64,000 nucleotides of DNA from Chimonanthus salicifolius. Lineage: Eukaryota > Streptophyta > Magnoliopsida > Laurales > Calycanthaceae. The position numbers and the translations under genes are program-made. The DNA lies in assembly GCA_013350335.1 (NCBI GenBank), contig CM023541.1, forward strand, positions 66,973,390 to 67,037,389. Direction: 5' to 3'. Under the pieces are notes generated by a model. That model saw only the letters and a list, made by a program, of their open reading frames with translations. It had not been told where the DNA came from and did no database searches. Of the stretch, positions 1 to 11,351 are shown piece by piece. Position 1 is the first letter of the stretch. The number at the start of each line of letters is the position of its first letter.

Positions 1-616
1 ATTTCTGTTGCCGTTCATATGTTGCTGCAGAACGGAAGTGACCACATCTTGTACCAGGTTCTACAGCTTGGGAGGTACCATGGGAATGTTCACGCTATTC
101 TGCCCCTCCTCCTGATGTGGTTGCTGTATCTCTTCATCCACATGCGGGTTGTGTCTACTTCTTCTTCTCGGAGGCATTTTCCTAAGTCATTAAAACATCC
201 TCGCCTTAGCTTCTTCATAAAGTTTCGTGTTTACATACTTTGGGGAAATTGCCAAATAAGCACCCTTATATTCCTTTGTTTTTGGGGAAGTTTTCCTAAG
301 TATCAAGCGTTGTTTCTCAATTTGGGGAAAAATCATTTGACGTTTCTCTTTTTCGGGGAAATATGTCGTATTTTACAATGTTTGATAAATCCAATTTATA
401 GTGACTGTCCTTCCCTTGCTATCATTCATTTTTTGTCAAATGTTGCTCTCAGATTGAATGCTTCAATCTGAGTCTAACAAAGTAAATTAATCCAGCCCCC
501 GTGCAGCGGACTCCGAAGAGTCGGTCAGTTGGGATTCTTATCTTGTCAGTGAGACATGATACTGTCTTAATCTTACTTCGAAAGATTCATCCTTTCGGTT
601 TCACTCTGATACCAAC
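1..616 (-). mobile_element. Leader and gag 5' end of a Tekay-like gypsy element
   Basis: On the minus strand this is the internal start of a Ty3/gypsy element, immediately downstream of its 5' LTR (617-3903). It aligns by eye with 53500-54121 and with the leader at 31396-31900: the same runs of 'tttggggaaa', 'cttcccttgct' and the segment at 490-530 preceding the primer site recur in the same order. Positions 1-180 correspond to the N-terminal gag region of the element at 53.5 kb and run off the left edge. No long open frame survives; the 150-codon plus-strand frame here is antisense to the element and is not believed. The repeated TCCCCAAA blocks give the leader a periodic look. Confidence 0.75.
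603..614 (-). promoter_or_regulatory. Primer-binding site, initiator tRNA-Met type
   Basis: Read on the minus strand the site is TGGTATCAGAGT, 11 of 12 matches to the usual plant initiator tRNA-Met primer site TGGTATCAGAGC. It lies two bases from the end of the LTR, as expected for minus-strand cDNA priming. Confidence 0.85.
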
Positions 617-3600
617 AGTAACGTCCCGCCCTTTTTCACTCGCAGAAAAGCAGAGTCTATTTTTTTTTAAAAAAAAATAAAGAGTGAGAAAGAGAGGAAG
701 ACGTCACGACGCGAGCTAAGCCCGAGCTTCCAAAGGTTGGCCCTTAACTGGCCAACCATACGTGTGGGTGGACTAAGTCTACGAAAACGGTTCACATGTA
801 ATAAGGCTAAACATGCGAAATTAAACATAATGCGGAATTATAATAGAGTTCTATCCTATCCAATTTTAAATAGCAAGGAATTCCATCACTTAATAATAAT
901 CATCTTAAGTTAAAATGTCCAAAATTAAAATCTAAACCATAACAAATAGTCTAAGTTATTACAGTCCCAAATACCAACTACTCAAATTACATTGTCCATA
1001 ATAAAACTTAAATAAAATGAAACTATACTATCCAAGCTCTTAAGCTTGGCTCTGATCGCGTCCTTCGCTCCGTCCATTCTTTGTGTCATCATCTAAGGTA
1101 GAAGTAGGGCGTTAGCCAACGCACCCAGTAGGTACTCCGAGTAGGGTCGAGCACATGGATTAGTATAAACAAAATCACATAGATATAAATAATATCAAAA
1201 CCATGCAAGTTAATGCCATGCCATGGGTGTCATATGCCATAATCCCACCCATCATCCATATCACAATCACATAGTATTCCTCTTGATGTATATGCCACAT
1301 CAAGGTATTGTCATGACTCCCCACGTATGCCTTATCGGTCTCGCCGAACGGAGCGTGGACTCCTTAAACATCACATCCGAAATCAGTGTGGATCCCTCCC
1401 CACGTTTGTTTATCGGATATCCGAATGGAGCGTGGACTCCCCTCATGTGATCCCCCCCCATGCCATGCATGAGATGTAAGTGTACACATGCCATTTCATA
1501 ATAGAAATCCCATTATTAAAGCATAACACTTTGATACCAAAATAAAACATCAAGACATGAAGCAAAAACCAATCACCGATCGCGCCAAGCCGATCGTACG
1601 CCAGTTTGTGAAATCCCGTTACCTTATTATACATAAATAGATTAAAACGATTACCCATTTGATTCCCATCATTCCATGTTCATTTCCACCTATGATTATA
1701 GTCCTTATCCCAATTAAGACTCCCAAGGGGTTTCGGCCATACCTTAGGGCTGAACAATGTTTTAAGTCCATAAAAATGCATTAGTGGGGTTCCGCCATAC
1801 AACATGGCCGAACCTCACCCTTTTGGTTTTGACCCCTCTTTTATTTAGTCCTTGTTATTTTAACCAATGCGGGTCCAACCTCATTCCATCTTTGATTCTT
1901 TAATACCATCATCCTTAGATCCACAAAGGTCATCCATGGGGTTCGGCCATGTTGTGCTTCATTTTTGTCCTTTTAATTTTTAACTTAATAGTCCAAAGTT
2001 ATTTATCTAAAACATAATTAGATCTATAGACTTTCCATGGTTAAACATCGAACTTAATGAAGCACACTTAGGTCCATGAAAATATCCCCCATGGGGTTCG
2101 GCCATATCTTTCATTCCATCTTCTTTCCATTTTAACCCTCATTTCTTAGCTTGGTTATTCAATCTCTTAAACATACATAGATCTACAACATGATCCATCA
2201 AAATGATTCATGGTGTTCGGCCATACAACATGGCCGAACCCATGGTTCCTTGTTTCCATCTTCTCATGGTCCAAACACATTTAAATCCACCAACATTTCT
2301 CCATGGGGTTCGGCCATACATCATGGCCGAACCCATGGTCCATTGTTTTTCATCATTTCCTACTTGATAGCCCATGGTTCAATTATTTAAAAACAACTTT
2401 AGATCCATACACATTCTTCCATCATCTTCATCATTTAAAACCCATTTAAAATCACCAACATTCTTCCATGGGGTTCGGCCATACATCATGGCCGAACCCT
2501 ATGGTTCATCATTTCCTCTTAAAAATTACATATCCATGATTAAATCGTTTGATGGGGTTCAGCCATACATCATGGCCGAACCTCATCCAATCCTTTTTTG
2601 TCCTCAATGATCCTTATACATATCAAGATTAGGGTTCGTCCATGCAAGGGCCGAACCATGTTCTTTGATCATTTCTCATATTTAACCATGCAGGTCATAG
2701 TCCTCCTCATCACCATTTTTATTTGCATAACCTAACTTACCCGTTAACAAGATTAGGGTTTTGTCACTCCAAATACTTAACCATCACATTGATGTTTCTT
2801 GGATGGATTTTAAATCCATGGCTTATAATCATTTGGCCAACCATTTTCCATTTATATGGAACCCCATGGTTTCGGCCATTCCATAGCCGAAGCCATGGTT
2901 CCCTTAGCCTCTTTTCTGAATTAATAAATCTCACTACGCAATACATACCAATTCCGCGACTCCTCCGTTTTCCTTCGTTCCGTCTTGCTCCTCTGTTCTT
3001 CTCCTTCCTTAGTCTTTTCTTCTTCCTCCTTGATCTTTGGCCAAAGAGTGTTGCTTGAGAGGGAGAGGGTTTGAGATGAAAACCCTAAGAGAGGGTTCAG
3101 CCTAGGTGAAGGTTTGAGAGAGGGAGTGGAGGAGAGAATGGGAGGAAACAGTAAGTTCTTTTGTCTCAAGGAGAGGGGTCGGCCCTAGGGTTTTGGTGAG
3201 ATGGAGAGGAGTTGAGATGGAAAAACCCTAAGTCTTTTCTTGTCTTGGAGAGGGTCAGCCAAAGAGTGAGAGGGAGAGAGTGAATGAGATGAGAGCCTTA
3301 GGGTTTTGGTTGTAACCCTAAGCTCCCCAACCACCCTCATCAAGATGGTCTCTTTCCTATGTGTCCCTTGGCTAACCAAAAGGACACATGCCTTACACAT
3401 GGCACACTCCCACTACCCAACGATTTTGTGGTCTAGGGTTTCCATGAGATGGAAACCTTCTACCTCCCCTTTGACTCACTTTAAATCCTTTCATCTTCCA
3501 TGCGACTCACCACCCATCCAACTCACTTAAATGAACATTCTCCTAACTCAAGCATTTGAATTCATTTCCATCTAACTTAGGTGATTTTAATTAAATAATT

Positions 3601-3903
3601 TAACTCAACTCACTTCACTTGATCCTCTTGAATTCACCCATGAATTCACCCATGGTTGACCAAGTCAACCATGGTTGCCGGCCCCACATGTGCCTTTGTC
3701 CACACGCCACCTCACTTGATGAGGTGGACTTGGGTCCCACTTGACTATGCCACTTTGATGTCAACTCCTACACTTGCCTCCTCACTTGATGAGGTGGACC
3801 CCATGCCTTAGATCTTATTTGGGTCCATGACCCAAGTCAATTCCTTACCCATTTATCATAAACCTCAATTCATCGTGACCCATCGGGTCCCAATTGGGCA
3901 TAT
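617..3903 (-). repeat. 5' LTR of Tekay-like element, distal end missing
   Basis: The sequence starting at 617 matches, in reverse, the 3' end of the LTRs at 27583-31395 and 35744-39557 (block 'gtaacgtcccgccctttttcac', then the segment around 700-800 that pairs with 31205-31320). Homology is traceable to about 3900, where the CCCAATTGGGACCCGATGGG block (minus strand) corresponds to about 27800 of the plus-strand copy. The last 200 bp or so, including the TG terminus, are absent and replaced by unrelated DNA. The LTR drives and terminates transcription of the element; I did not find a clear TATA box. It carries a palindrome array, listed separately. Confidence 0.8.
1718..2900. repeat. Dispersed palindrome array, GGTTCGGCCAT word
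   Basis: Inside the LTR, an imperfect palindrome made of GGGTTCGGCCAT, a loop of about 5 nt (acatc or acaac) and ATGGCCGAACCC occurs at about 1786, 2213, 2302, 2467 and 2552. Variants are at 2630 and 2861, and half-copies at 1727, 1936 and 2089. Single copies recur in other Tekay-type LTRs at 14408, 15005, 15278, 17110, 17353, 47938 and 56398. Copies are irregularly spaced by AT-rich sequence, so this is not a tandem satellite. Confidence 0.85.
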
Positions 3904-4862
3904 TTAATATCCACCATCCCTCCAGTCCCTGTGTCCTATAAATACCCCAATAACCCATTGTAAAACTCGAATTTGATCTAGAGCACAAAAGGACCAAGGT
4001 TGGAGAGAAAAGACCAAGAGACAAGAACACATGAGCCCCACTCGAATTTTACAAGTGAGAGTTGTAACTTTTCTTCTCCATTTTATTTTTATTGTACTCA
4101 ATTTATGAATGCTTGTATTAATTCTTTCATTAAATAAAAGTAAAATGTTCCTTTAGGATCCTGAAACAACCAATTTTCGGATTTCACTGATGATTGTTTT
4201 GAATTGATTTTGAGTTTATGAATTTTGTTTTATTAAATTGGACGTCAAATAGTTAGAGGTTAGGTTGGAAGTGGTGAATCGAAGTTACTAAGGCCCGATT
4301 TCTTAAAATTAAAGTTTATAAGTCTTGATTTTGAGGATGAGCATGAATTGAATGACGGATTTTTATGTGAATTTCAGCCCTAGATTTTGCTATTATTTAT
4401 TTATTTTGCTTGATTTATGATCTATTCCAATAACCACCCTTTCAATTATGCACTTTTACATTATGTCATTTTCTTTTATTGTCAATTTATTTTCAATGTT
4501 CATTTTATTTAGTTTTTTAATTTCTTTTGCTTGTATGTTGTATTTTAATTGTTTAACTTGTTTTAAATTTAATTCTTGTGTCATGTATTTTAATTATCTT
4601 GTATTTAAACCACCTCTCTAACATATGTGTTAACTAGATTGAGACTTAATCTAATTGGATTGCTAATTTTGTTTACTTAATATTGTATGTGAGATTGTTT
4701 ATAAATCCTACATTAATCCATTATCTTAAATTATATTTAACTAGTGTTCTAATTTTTGGATCTATTTTTTGAAACAAAAATTTGTTAACTTAGAATTACA
4801 TTCATGAGAATGAGATTGATTTATTGAGACTAGATTAGTTTAAGATCTAAATTCTCTAAAAA
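3904..4862 (+). repeat. AT-rich unit with TATA box, family E copy 1
   Basis: This stretch has no coding capacity. It holds a good plant TATA context (CCTATAAATACC at about 3934), a purine-rich segment and a long AT-rich tail with AATAAA-like signals (4132). A related arrangement lies at 44540-46147: a shared TTTAATATCCACCAT block, the same TATA word, a similar AACTC(G/A)AATTTGA block and a similar order of downstream AT-rich text. Two dispersed diverged copies next to LTR elements suggest an LTR or promoter fragment of another retroelement family. I could not identify which one. Confidence 0.4.
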
Positions 4863-4877
4863 CATAAATTTTCAAAA

Positions 4878-5037
4878 GTCACGCACACACGCACACACAC
4901 ACGCACGTAAGCACGCACGCGAACACACACACGCATGCACGCACGCACACATGTACACACGCACACACACACACAGACACACACTCACACACGCGTGCGC
5001 GTGCACCCACCCCCGCACGTACGCACGAGCACACACA
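4878..5037. repeat. CA / CGCA microsatellite
   Basis: About 160 bp of degenerate (CA)n and (CGCA)n repeat. It sits exactly between the AT-rich unit and the broken end of the Copia gag, so it marks a junction. Open frames reading through it on both strands (His/Thr-rich and Cys/Val-rich) are repeat artefacts. Confidence 0.95.
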
Positions 5038-5054
5038 CTTGCAAGATTTATAAA

Positions 5055-5971
5055 TTTAAAGCACATCAACAGTGTGAATTTTCAATCACCTCATCCTTTC
5101 TCTTCTTTGCACTTGGAGAAAGACCATTAGCCAACTTTGATTTAACCTACATTCTCCTTGTCTTGCACTCATGCTTGAAATGCCCGGTTAATCCACAATA
5201 AAAACATTTTATAATGGAAGTGTGTGTGGTGTGGCTTTTACCAAATATGGATTGGTTCATGGGTATCTTTGGGTTAGATTGAGAATTACCATGCTAATCA
5301 CCATGAGGTTTACCCAAAATAGGTTATTCCATTTTTACCTCAGTTTGGGTAACAATGTCTTGAGATTTCATAAGATTTTCCAAATTTGATTTCAATTTTC
5401 GATTTTCATCTTCAAGACATCTTCCAACTTCATTTAGCTTCAAGATATCATTTTCGTATACCTTTATTTTTTCTTGAAGTAATGTTTGATTTTCTCTCAA
5501 TTTCAATATTTCATCATTTGTATTTTTCAAATTTATTGAGAGAATATCATTTTCCATATTTACGCTTTGACGTTGGTTAGCGAGTTTGGCATTATCAATT
5601 TTTACCTTATCGAGGTCCTTAGTCAATCTCATACTCTCTAAATACAAAACATTGTAGAATTCTTGGAGGTCATCATCATCCTCATCAAGATCCTCATCAT
5701 CATCCTCTTCCTCGCTTGAGGATCCCTCTTGGTCATCAATAATGGAGGCAATAAAACAATTTACATTTGCATATCTCTCATGATTCTCCATTTGGTTATG
5801 AGAGGTGGAGCCGTCCATTGAACTATCCAAAGATATGCAATTTTTTTCAATAAACTCATCTTGGATAGTGGTCCAATCTTCATTCTTAGTTTCACTTGAA
5901 AATTCCATTGGAATGGGTGAGGTGGAGGCAACTAAAACATTTGCAATTTTGCCTTTTTCATGAAACTCCAT
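5055..5971 (-). pseudogene. gag: Copia (SIRE/Maximus-like) gag, 3' truncated
   Basis: Minus-strand gag fragment. An open frame of 215 codons (5971 to 5324) begins with MEFHEKGK, has a Ser/Glu/Asp-rich acidic run in its middle, then about 100 residues rich in Leu, Asn, Lys and Glu that look like coiled coil. Past the stop, the nucleocapsid zinc knuckle is still readable at 5165-5206 as CFYCGLTGHFKHEC, a complete C-X2-C-X4-H-X4-C set. The plus-strand copy at 19486-20513 is a clear homologue. Gag would form the particle and bind element RNA. The C-terminal part ends at the microsatellite junction near 5055, and no protease, integrase or RT follows. Confidence 0.8.
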
Positions 5972-6229
5972 GTCTGAAGAATTTTAAGATTCATATTCCT
6001 TGTCTTGTTCATTGGAGTTCAAAGAAAAACTTCCTTCCATGGACTTTGTAATCTTGAAAACAAACTCTGTAACATTTTTATCAAATGAAACTAAGATGTT
6101 CTCCATTTTTTATTTCCATGAAACCAAGTTTGAATAAGCGAAAAATTGGAGATTTGGACATTGTTCTTAGCACTTGGATCAATCCCTATGGTTAGATCCT
6201 TATGAAGAGAATTAGGCTCTGATACCAAT
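5972..6229 (-). mobile_element. Copia leader with primer-binding site
   Basis: Untranslated leader and extreme gag start of the minus-strand Copia element. It matches 26280-26537 by eye, with shared text around 'acatttttatca' and the ATTTTCCATTT-like block. The primer site is at 6216-6227; on the minus strand it reads TGGTATCAGAGCC, complementary to initiator tRNA-Met. Confidence 0.75.
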
Positions 6230-6709
6230 TGAAAGTTCTCGGTGTGCTAGAACGCTACTCAAGATTGAACCGAGAGGGGGGGAGGGGGGGTGTTGAATAA
6301 GGAAAAAACCAATTTTTTTGGTCTTCACAAATTTCTTGATTAATTAATAGATATGCAGTGGATTAACAATATTAATCAAGAGATATATGTTGTGTGATAA
6401 GAGAATGTACTTATACTAGAACAATCACACAAGAACAATACCAACACCCACAACACAAGATGTGTAGTGCTTCGGTTTAAACAAATCTATATCCACTATT
6501 GGACTCACCCAACCTTGGGCTCTCACAAATACACTATGTGGAGAATTACGCCCTCACGAATCGAATATGACTTCCACCTATCCAATTGATTGAGAATTTT
6601 ACTCAATCGCTTAAGGTTTTGGAAGGTTCGACCAAACCCCGATCTACGTCCTGATCCCTTTATTTTTATAGTGGCTCAAGCACCTTACTTTAGTCCACTT
6701 CACAATTTC
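6230..6709 (-). repeat. Copia LTR fragment (U5 end) next to the primer site
   Basis: Starts with TGAAAGTTCT right beside the primer site and runs through the poly-G tract and the conserved U5 text ('aatttcttgattaat', 'ggactcacccaaccttgg', 'cctttattttt-atagtgg'). It stops at 'cacttcaca' (about 6709), where the sequence jumps back to near the start of another copy of the same LTR. It is therefore only the last 480 bp or so of an LTR. Confidence 0.75.
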
Positions 6710-6743
6710 TGTATGTACCAGAACCCGATGCAAGATTGACCTT

Positions 6744-6754
6744 AGAGAGAGGGG

Positions 6755-6790
<36 letters not shown>

Positions 6791-6805
6791 GGGGAGGGAG
6801 GTGAA
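6744..6805. repeat. Long poly-G tract
   Basis: An almost unbroken G run (more than 30 consecutive G) bounded by GGGGGA units. Shorter G or C runs occur at the same LTR position in the other Copia LTRs: 6275-6291, 19221-19230, 24330-24336, 25983-25994, 26576-26617 and 43311-43319. It is a conserved LTR-end feature that has expanded here. Confidence 0.95.
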
Positions 6806-7594
6806 TAGGGCAATAACCAATTTTGCCAATCTTTAAAAATTTCTTGATTAATAAATTGATTTGCAGCGGATTAAATTAGATTAATCAAGTGTGTGATAAA
6901 ATAGTGTGACAAATTAAAAGAGCAATCACACAAATAAAGACCAAACATCCACAAATCAAGTTGTGTAGTGGTTCGGTTTTAAAAAAACATACATCCACTG
7001 GTGGACTCACCCAACCTTGGACTATCTAAAATTTACTATGTGTGGAATTATGCCCTCATGAATAGAATAAGAATTCCACCTATCCAATTGATTGGGAATT
7101 TCACCCAATCGCCTAAGGTTTTTGAAATACTCGACCAACCCTGGTCTACTTCCTTATCCTTTTATTTTTTATAGTGGTTCAATCACCTTACTTTAGTCCA
7201 CTTCACATGATGATTTGAAAATTAAAATCAAACCTAAGAAGCACTTGTCTTTTGATAGCTCAACCTTGTAGCGTGTACTTCTTGAAGATGTCATTCCCAA
7301 TCTGACGTTGAGGATGTAGAAGATGCGCCTTTTATATGCTCAATCACAATATATGGGTAAGGTCTCTAGGATTTAAGATTTGCCAATAATTATCCTACAG
7401 CTATTTCTCTCTCTCTCTCTCTTTCTTAATCTCAATCAGATGATTGGATTTCAAATGATTCACCTAAGTAAAGTGCTTAGAGAAGAGTGGGGAGAGGCTA
7501 GGATACCTGGAATTCCTTGATATTTTCCTCTATTAAAAAATCCCCACCATTCATCAAAATCCAGAGTTTATATAGGCAACCAGAATTTTTTTGT

Positions 7595-7889
7595 ACTTAA
7601 AACGATTGATCGTGCATAGGCAATTGATTGTTCGTTTAAATTAGCCGTTGTAATGTGACCTTTGCGCATTAATTGTTTTCCAACGGATAGGAAACGGTCA
7701 TGGACCATTGATTGTCCCTCACGATTGACCGTGAGAAATCACGTGGCGATTGATCGTGGGGTGGCGATTGTATCGGCCTGATGCTATCCTGTTTTGACAT
7801 GGTCTTTTAAGATAAGCCTTATTCAGACCCAGGGCGATTAGTCGTGCACCCAATGTGTCAGCCTTGTCCACACGATTGATCGTGTAGCC
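7595..7889. repeat. U3 palindrome array, CACGATTGATCGTG word
   Basis: Copies of a palindrome with core CGATTGATCG or CGATCGATCG, for example TCACGATTGACCGTGA at about 7718, CGATTGATCGTG at about 7747 and CACGATTGATCGTG at 7871. The array lies directly upstream, in element orientation, of the TATA box at 7566. Confidence 0.8.
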
Positions 7890-9634
7890 TGTTAGTGCCA
7901 CGACTTGCTGAGTCCCTAAGTTTGTCAATTCCATGACTCAGGAAGAAGCACTTGCTACAAGCTTGAAGACTCAAGATAATCAAGATTGAAGATCATGCTC
8001 CACCGGATTAAAAGCTTATCGTTATGGCAATCACAAAACAGGTATTTAGCGATAGATGACTTAGGTGGTATCTACACCTTAAGAGGACCATTCCTAGGCT
8101 TAGTTGAACAAATGTTAAAATCATTAAAAGTTTAGAGAGGAAGCTTGACTGTGAATTGGAACCCAACTTGGAAATATGTATTTGGTTTCACTGTCAGCTC
8201 GACCAGTCATTCTCACCGACCCCTCGGTGGAGACAGGATCGACCCATTGTGGTCAAGACTGGTTGGCCAAATTGACAAAGGTTTTGTATCTTAGAACTAT
8301 CATTATGGAATGTGCCTCTGATCGAGATTCTCGCATGCACCGATCCCTTAGTGAAAAGTTAAAATGACCCATCATGGTCCATGACTTTTCAATAAAGACT
8401 TATGAGTTCTGGAACTTAGAACTCAAGTGGACTCTCGAGAAAATAGACATATCGTAATCAAGACCGATCGAGAGTACTAGGACTGACCCCTAGGTAAAGG
8501 GCGACAGGTCAGTCTGGTAAGACTAGTTTGTGGACTTGAAACTCTATCAGCATGGTGTTACCCCAGACCGAGCCTCTCGTATGGGCCGATCTATCGGTGT
8601 CATGACTGTCGACCCATCGACAACTCTGACATGTCGACGGGGAAAGAATTATATCGTTGGGAGAGCATTTAATGCGCAACGGTGGGGTTCTTGAGCAGTA
8701 ATACTTTTAGTCACCGACCCCTCAGTGGACCCGACTTGTCGATACATGACCGTTAGTGAAACTGGTTGTCGTGTCTATAAAAACTAATCTTTGTGCAACA
8801 AATTGGTATCCTTTGGAAAAAAAGTTGGACCCTCGTCATTATCAGTGAACTTAAATAAGGGCCAACAAAAGGATCACTCTCTCTCTTGTGCCTACACTTG
8901 GGGAATCTAATACAACCAATCATATGGATTGAGTTTGTGAGAGAGAGAGAGGAGAAAGGATAATAAACTAGGAAAGATTTGGTACAACTAGTTTCCTAGT
9001 CACCCTGTAATTGTAATTCTTTACGACGGCTATAAGGCGGAGCGTCAGCACACATTGGGTTGATCTTGAAGAAGCACACATCAGCGAGAAAGAGCTTCTA
9101 AGGCAAGTGCTTCTTGGTTTTAATTTTGTTTTTAAATCCTTTTGTCCCGAAAGTTGATTAAGGAGGATTGACTCCGAAAGCACTATAAAAAAGCTCTAGA
9201 TATTCGTCTCTGGCACAGTGGTGGGTGGAATTTCCCAGCCAATTGAGTGAGGTGGAATTCCTACTCTAATTGTGAGGGTGTAAGTCCACACTTACTGGAT
9301 TTTGGGAAACCTCAAGGTTGAGCAAGTCCTAACAGTGGATGTAGGTTGGCTAACCAAACCACTATAAATTGGTCTTATGGTGTTTGATCTTTGTGTGTTT
9401 GTATTTAGTATTTAAGTACTCTGCTCAACACACATCGCTTTACATGTTGATTATCTTATTTTACACATTGTGCATAAGTATCGATAATCAAGCAATACGC
9501 AAAGGGTTATAACTTAGTGTGATTGTTTAAACAAATTATAACAATTTATCACACTAAACAAATCTCTTAATTAATATTTGCTTGACTATACTCAAAACAA
9601 TCAAGAAATTTGTAAAGTACCATGGAAACTGGGA
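7890..9634 (+). repeat. Copia LTR, plus strand, 3' end lost
   Basis: Begins TGTTAGTGCC at 7890 and matches the solo LTR at 22620-24377 along its length: the same start, the same palindrome array, TATA context TCTATAAAAAC at about 8774, and the same U5 text (GGTGGGTGGAATTTCCCAGC, CACTATAAATTGG). The last 90 bp or so, including the C-rich tract and terminal CA, are missing. The text breaks after 'gggattgacc' at about 9634. Confidence 0.8.
8195..8770. repeat. U3 palindrome array, CACCGACCCCTCGGTG word
   Basis: Repeated imperfect palindromes with arms CACCGA / TCGGTG around CCCC (8215, 8711) plus variants of GATCGACCCAT...GTGGTC and GACCGATCGAG. The array ends just before the TATA box at 8774. 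The solo LTR (22925-23480) has the homologous array. Confidence 0.75.
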
Positions 9635-9699
9635 TTGACCCGTCAGTGCACCCGACCTGTCTGTACATGACCGTTAGTGAAACTGGTTGTCGTGTCTAT
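9635..9699 (+). repeat. Duplicated scrap of the Copia U3
   Basis: This 65 bp piece repeats 8717-8779 of the same LTR with about 10% mismatch (shared block ACATGACCGTTAGTGAAACT). It bridges the truncated LTR end and the gypsy protease region, pointing to template switching or a filler insertion at the break. Confidence 0.8.
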
Positions 9700-10880
9700 G
9701 GTCGTAGTTGGTAGTTCCTATGCTGTTGCATTATTTGATTCTGGAGCTTCCCATTCATTTATATCTGCTGCATTCATATCTGCCACGGCACATTAGTACA
9801 AAACCTGTCCACATCACTTACCATTGTACCCCCGTCGGAGACACATCATTGGGACTTATATGTACAACATGAACCACTGAACTCACGGGATTCAGATCGA
9901 GTTCAACTAGTTGGTAATCGTATGGCTGAGTATGATGTTATATTTGGCATGGACTGGTTGGCTACATTTTGGGCCCAATTGATTGAATCTCGTAGGGTGA
10001 TATTTTTGGTCACCCCAGGGAAAGCGGTATATAGTACGTGCTGACAGACAAGGCATCCCTAGAAGGCTGTAGGAGGAATTAAACCACCTTCTCTTGAATA
10101 GCCTCAGATTAGATAGGGCAACAGTGGCTGAACTTTGGCGGTAGTAGCAGATTAGAGAGGTATTCCCAATAGAAGCTCCCTGGTTTGCCACCCAAGAGGG
10201 AGATAGACTTTGAGATCAAGTTATATCCCGGTGCTGCTCCAGTGTCATGCCCATTAAAGGTGGCACCAGCTAAGAGACAGAGTTGAAGAAGCAGATTGAT
10301 GAACTGCTCAGACTGGGTTTTTAGAACACACATCCGCATGGGGAGCCCGGTATTATTTTTTAAGAAGAAGGACGGTACCTTCGGATCTGTGTGGATTATA
10401 GAAAGTTAAAAACGACTGTCAGGAACAAGTATCCCCTACCCAAGATTGAGATCTTTTTGATCAACTAGGGATTCCTTCACTTCTCCAAGATTGATCTGAT
10501 GGTCGGGTACCATCAAATCCGGGTTAGGGAGGAGGTATAGAGAAGACAACTTTCAGGACACGGTATGGCTTATATGAGTATGTGGTCATGCCATTTGGAC
10601 TTACTAAGCACCGGCTGTGTTCATGGACCTGATGAAGGATTCCGTCCTTACTTGGGATACAGTTTGTGATCGATTTATTGATGACATCCTGATCTATTCC
10701 AAAAGTCAGGAGGAAATGCGAGCACCTGCATGATAGTCCTGAACACCTTGAGGAAGAACCAGTTGTATGCCAAAGCCAGCAAGTGTGAGTTCTGGCTATC
10801 TGAGGTCAACTTCTGGGGCACGTTATATGGAGGGAAGGTATAGCCGTGGACCCAGGCTAAAGTAACGGCAGTGAAGGAGT
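9700..10880 (+). pseudogene. pol: Tekay-like gypsy protease and reverse transcriptase, degenerate
   Basis: The fragment opens in the protease: the catalytic triad region LFDSGASHSF is readable at about 9730-9760, and the later YDVIFGMDWLA block at 9930-9962. RT follows at about 10250-10850, with recognisable pieces of the KKDG, YRKL and DLMVGYHQIR blocks and the FIDD catalytic box near 10675-10695. The parts lie in different frames because of several small indels. Gag is absent, since the element begins at the chimeric junction at 9700. It would have processed the polyprotein and copied element RNA; as it stands it cannot. Confidence 0.8.
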
Positions 10881-10925
10881 GGAAAGCGCCGACGAATGTG
10901 ACAGAGATCCGCAGGTTTTCTGGGA

Positions 10926-11330
10926 TTGGCCGGTTACTACAGGAAATTCATCATGGACTTCTCCAAGATTGCAGCTCCACTTACCCGACTCACTCAGAAA
11001 GGAGTTAAATTTGAGTGGTCAGATCTGTGCAACTGGAAATTTGAGGAACTAAAGGAGAGGCTTACAACCGCTCCTATTCTGATCTTGCCGGAAAGAGGCA
11101 GAAATTATGAGGTGTACTGTGATGCCTCAGGTGAGGGGCTGGGGTGTACACTAAGTCAAGGTAATCGTGCGGTGGCGTACGGATCAAGACAGTTAAAAAT
11201 TCATGAACGCCATTATCCCACACATGATCTGGAGCTAGCAGCAGTGGTCTTCGCTTTCAAAAGCTGGAGACACTACCTTTATGGTGAGAAGTTTGAGGTG
11301 TTCTCCGATCACAAGAGCCTGTAGTACTTA
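10926..11330 (+). pseudogene. pol: RT C-terminus and RNase H of the plus-strand Tekay-like element
   Basis: A 132-codon open frame that joins the end of RT ([11 protein letters not shown]) to RNase H. It contains [12 protein letters not shown] (first catalytic Asp), the [19 protein letters not shown] block and the DHKSL block. An in-frame TAG at 11322 interrupts the segment before the next frame at 11352. The domain would degrade the RNA strand of the hybrid during cDNA synthesis. Confidence 0.85.
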
Positions 11331-11351
11331 TTTGATCAGAAGGAACTCAAC

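Larger units (their letters stand above)
6710..7889 (-). repeat. Second Copia LTR copy, same orientation, 5' truncated
   Basis: Repeats the U5 text of 6230-6709 and then continues beyond 'cacttcaca' into the rest of the LTR. On the minus strand a TATA box (CCTATATAAACT) lies at about 7566-7577. Upstream of it is an array of CGATTGATCG palindromes up to 7889. There the copy is cut by the start of the plus-strand LTR at 7890. Confidence 0.75.

Noticed and set aside
19..471. 150-codon plus-strand open frame
   Set aside because: It is antisense to a gypsy leader and gag start that has clear homologues at 53.5 kb and 31.4 kb; no domain.
2921..3400. Repeated AAACCCTAA words suggesting telomeric sequence
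   Set aside because: Isolated heptamers in LTR leader-like text, not a tandem array.
4872..5201. Cys/Val-rich and His/Thr-rich frames
   Set aside because: They translate the CA/CGCA microsatellite.
7595..7889. CRISPR-like array
   Set aside because: Repeat copies are degenerate, irregularly spaced and within a plant LTR; no fixed spacer length and no cas genes.
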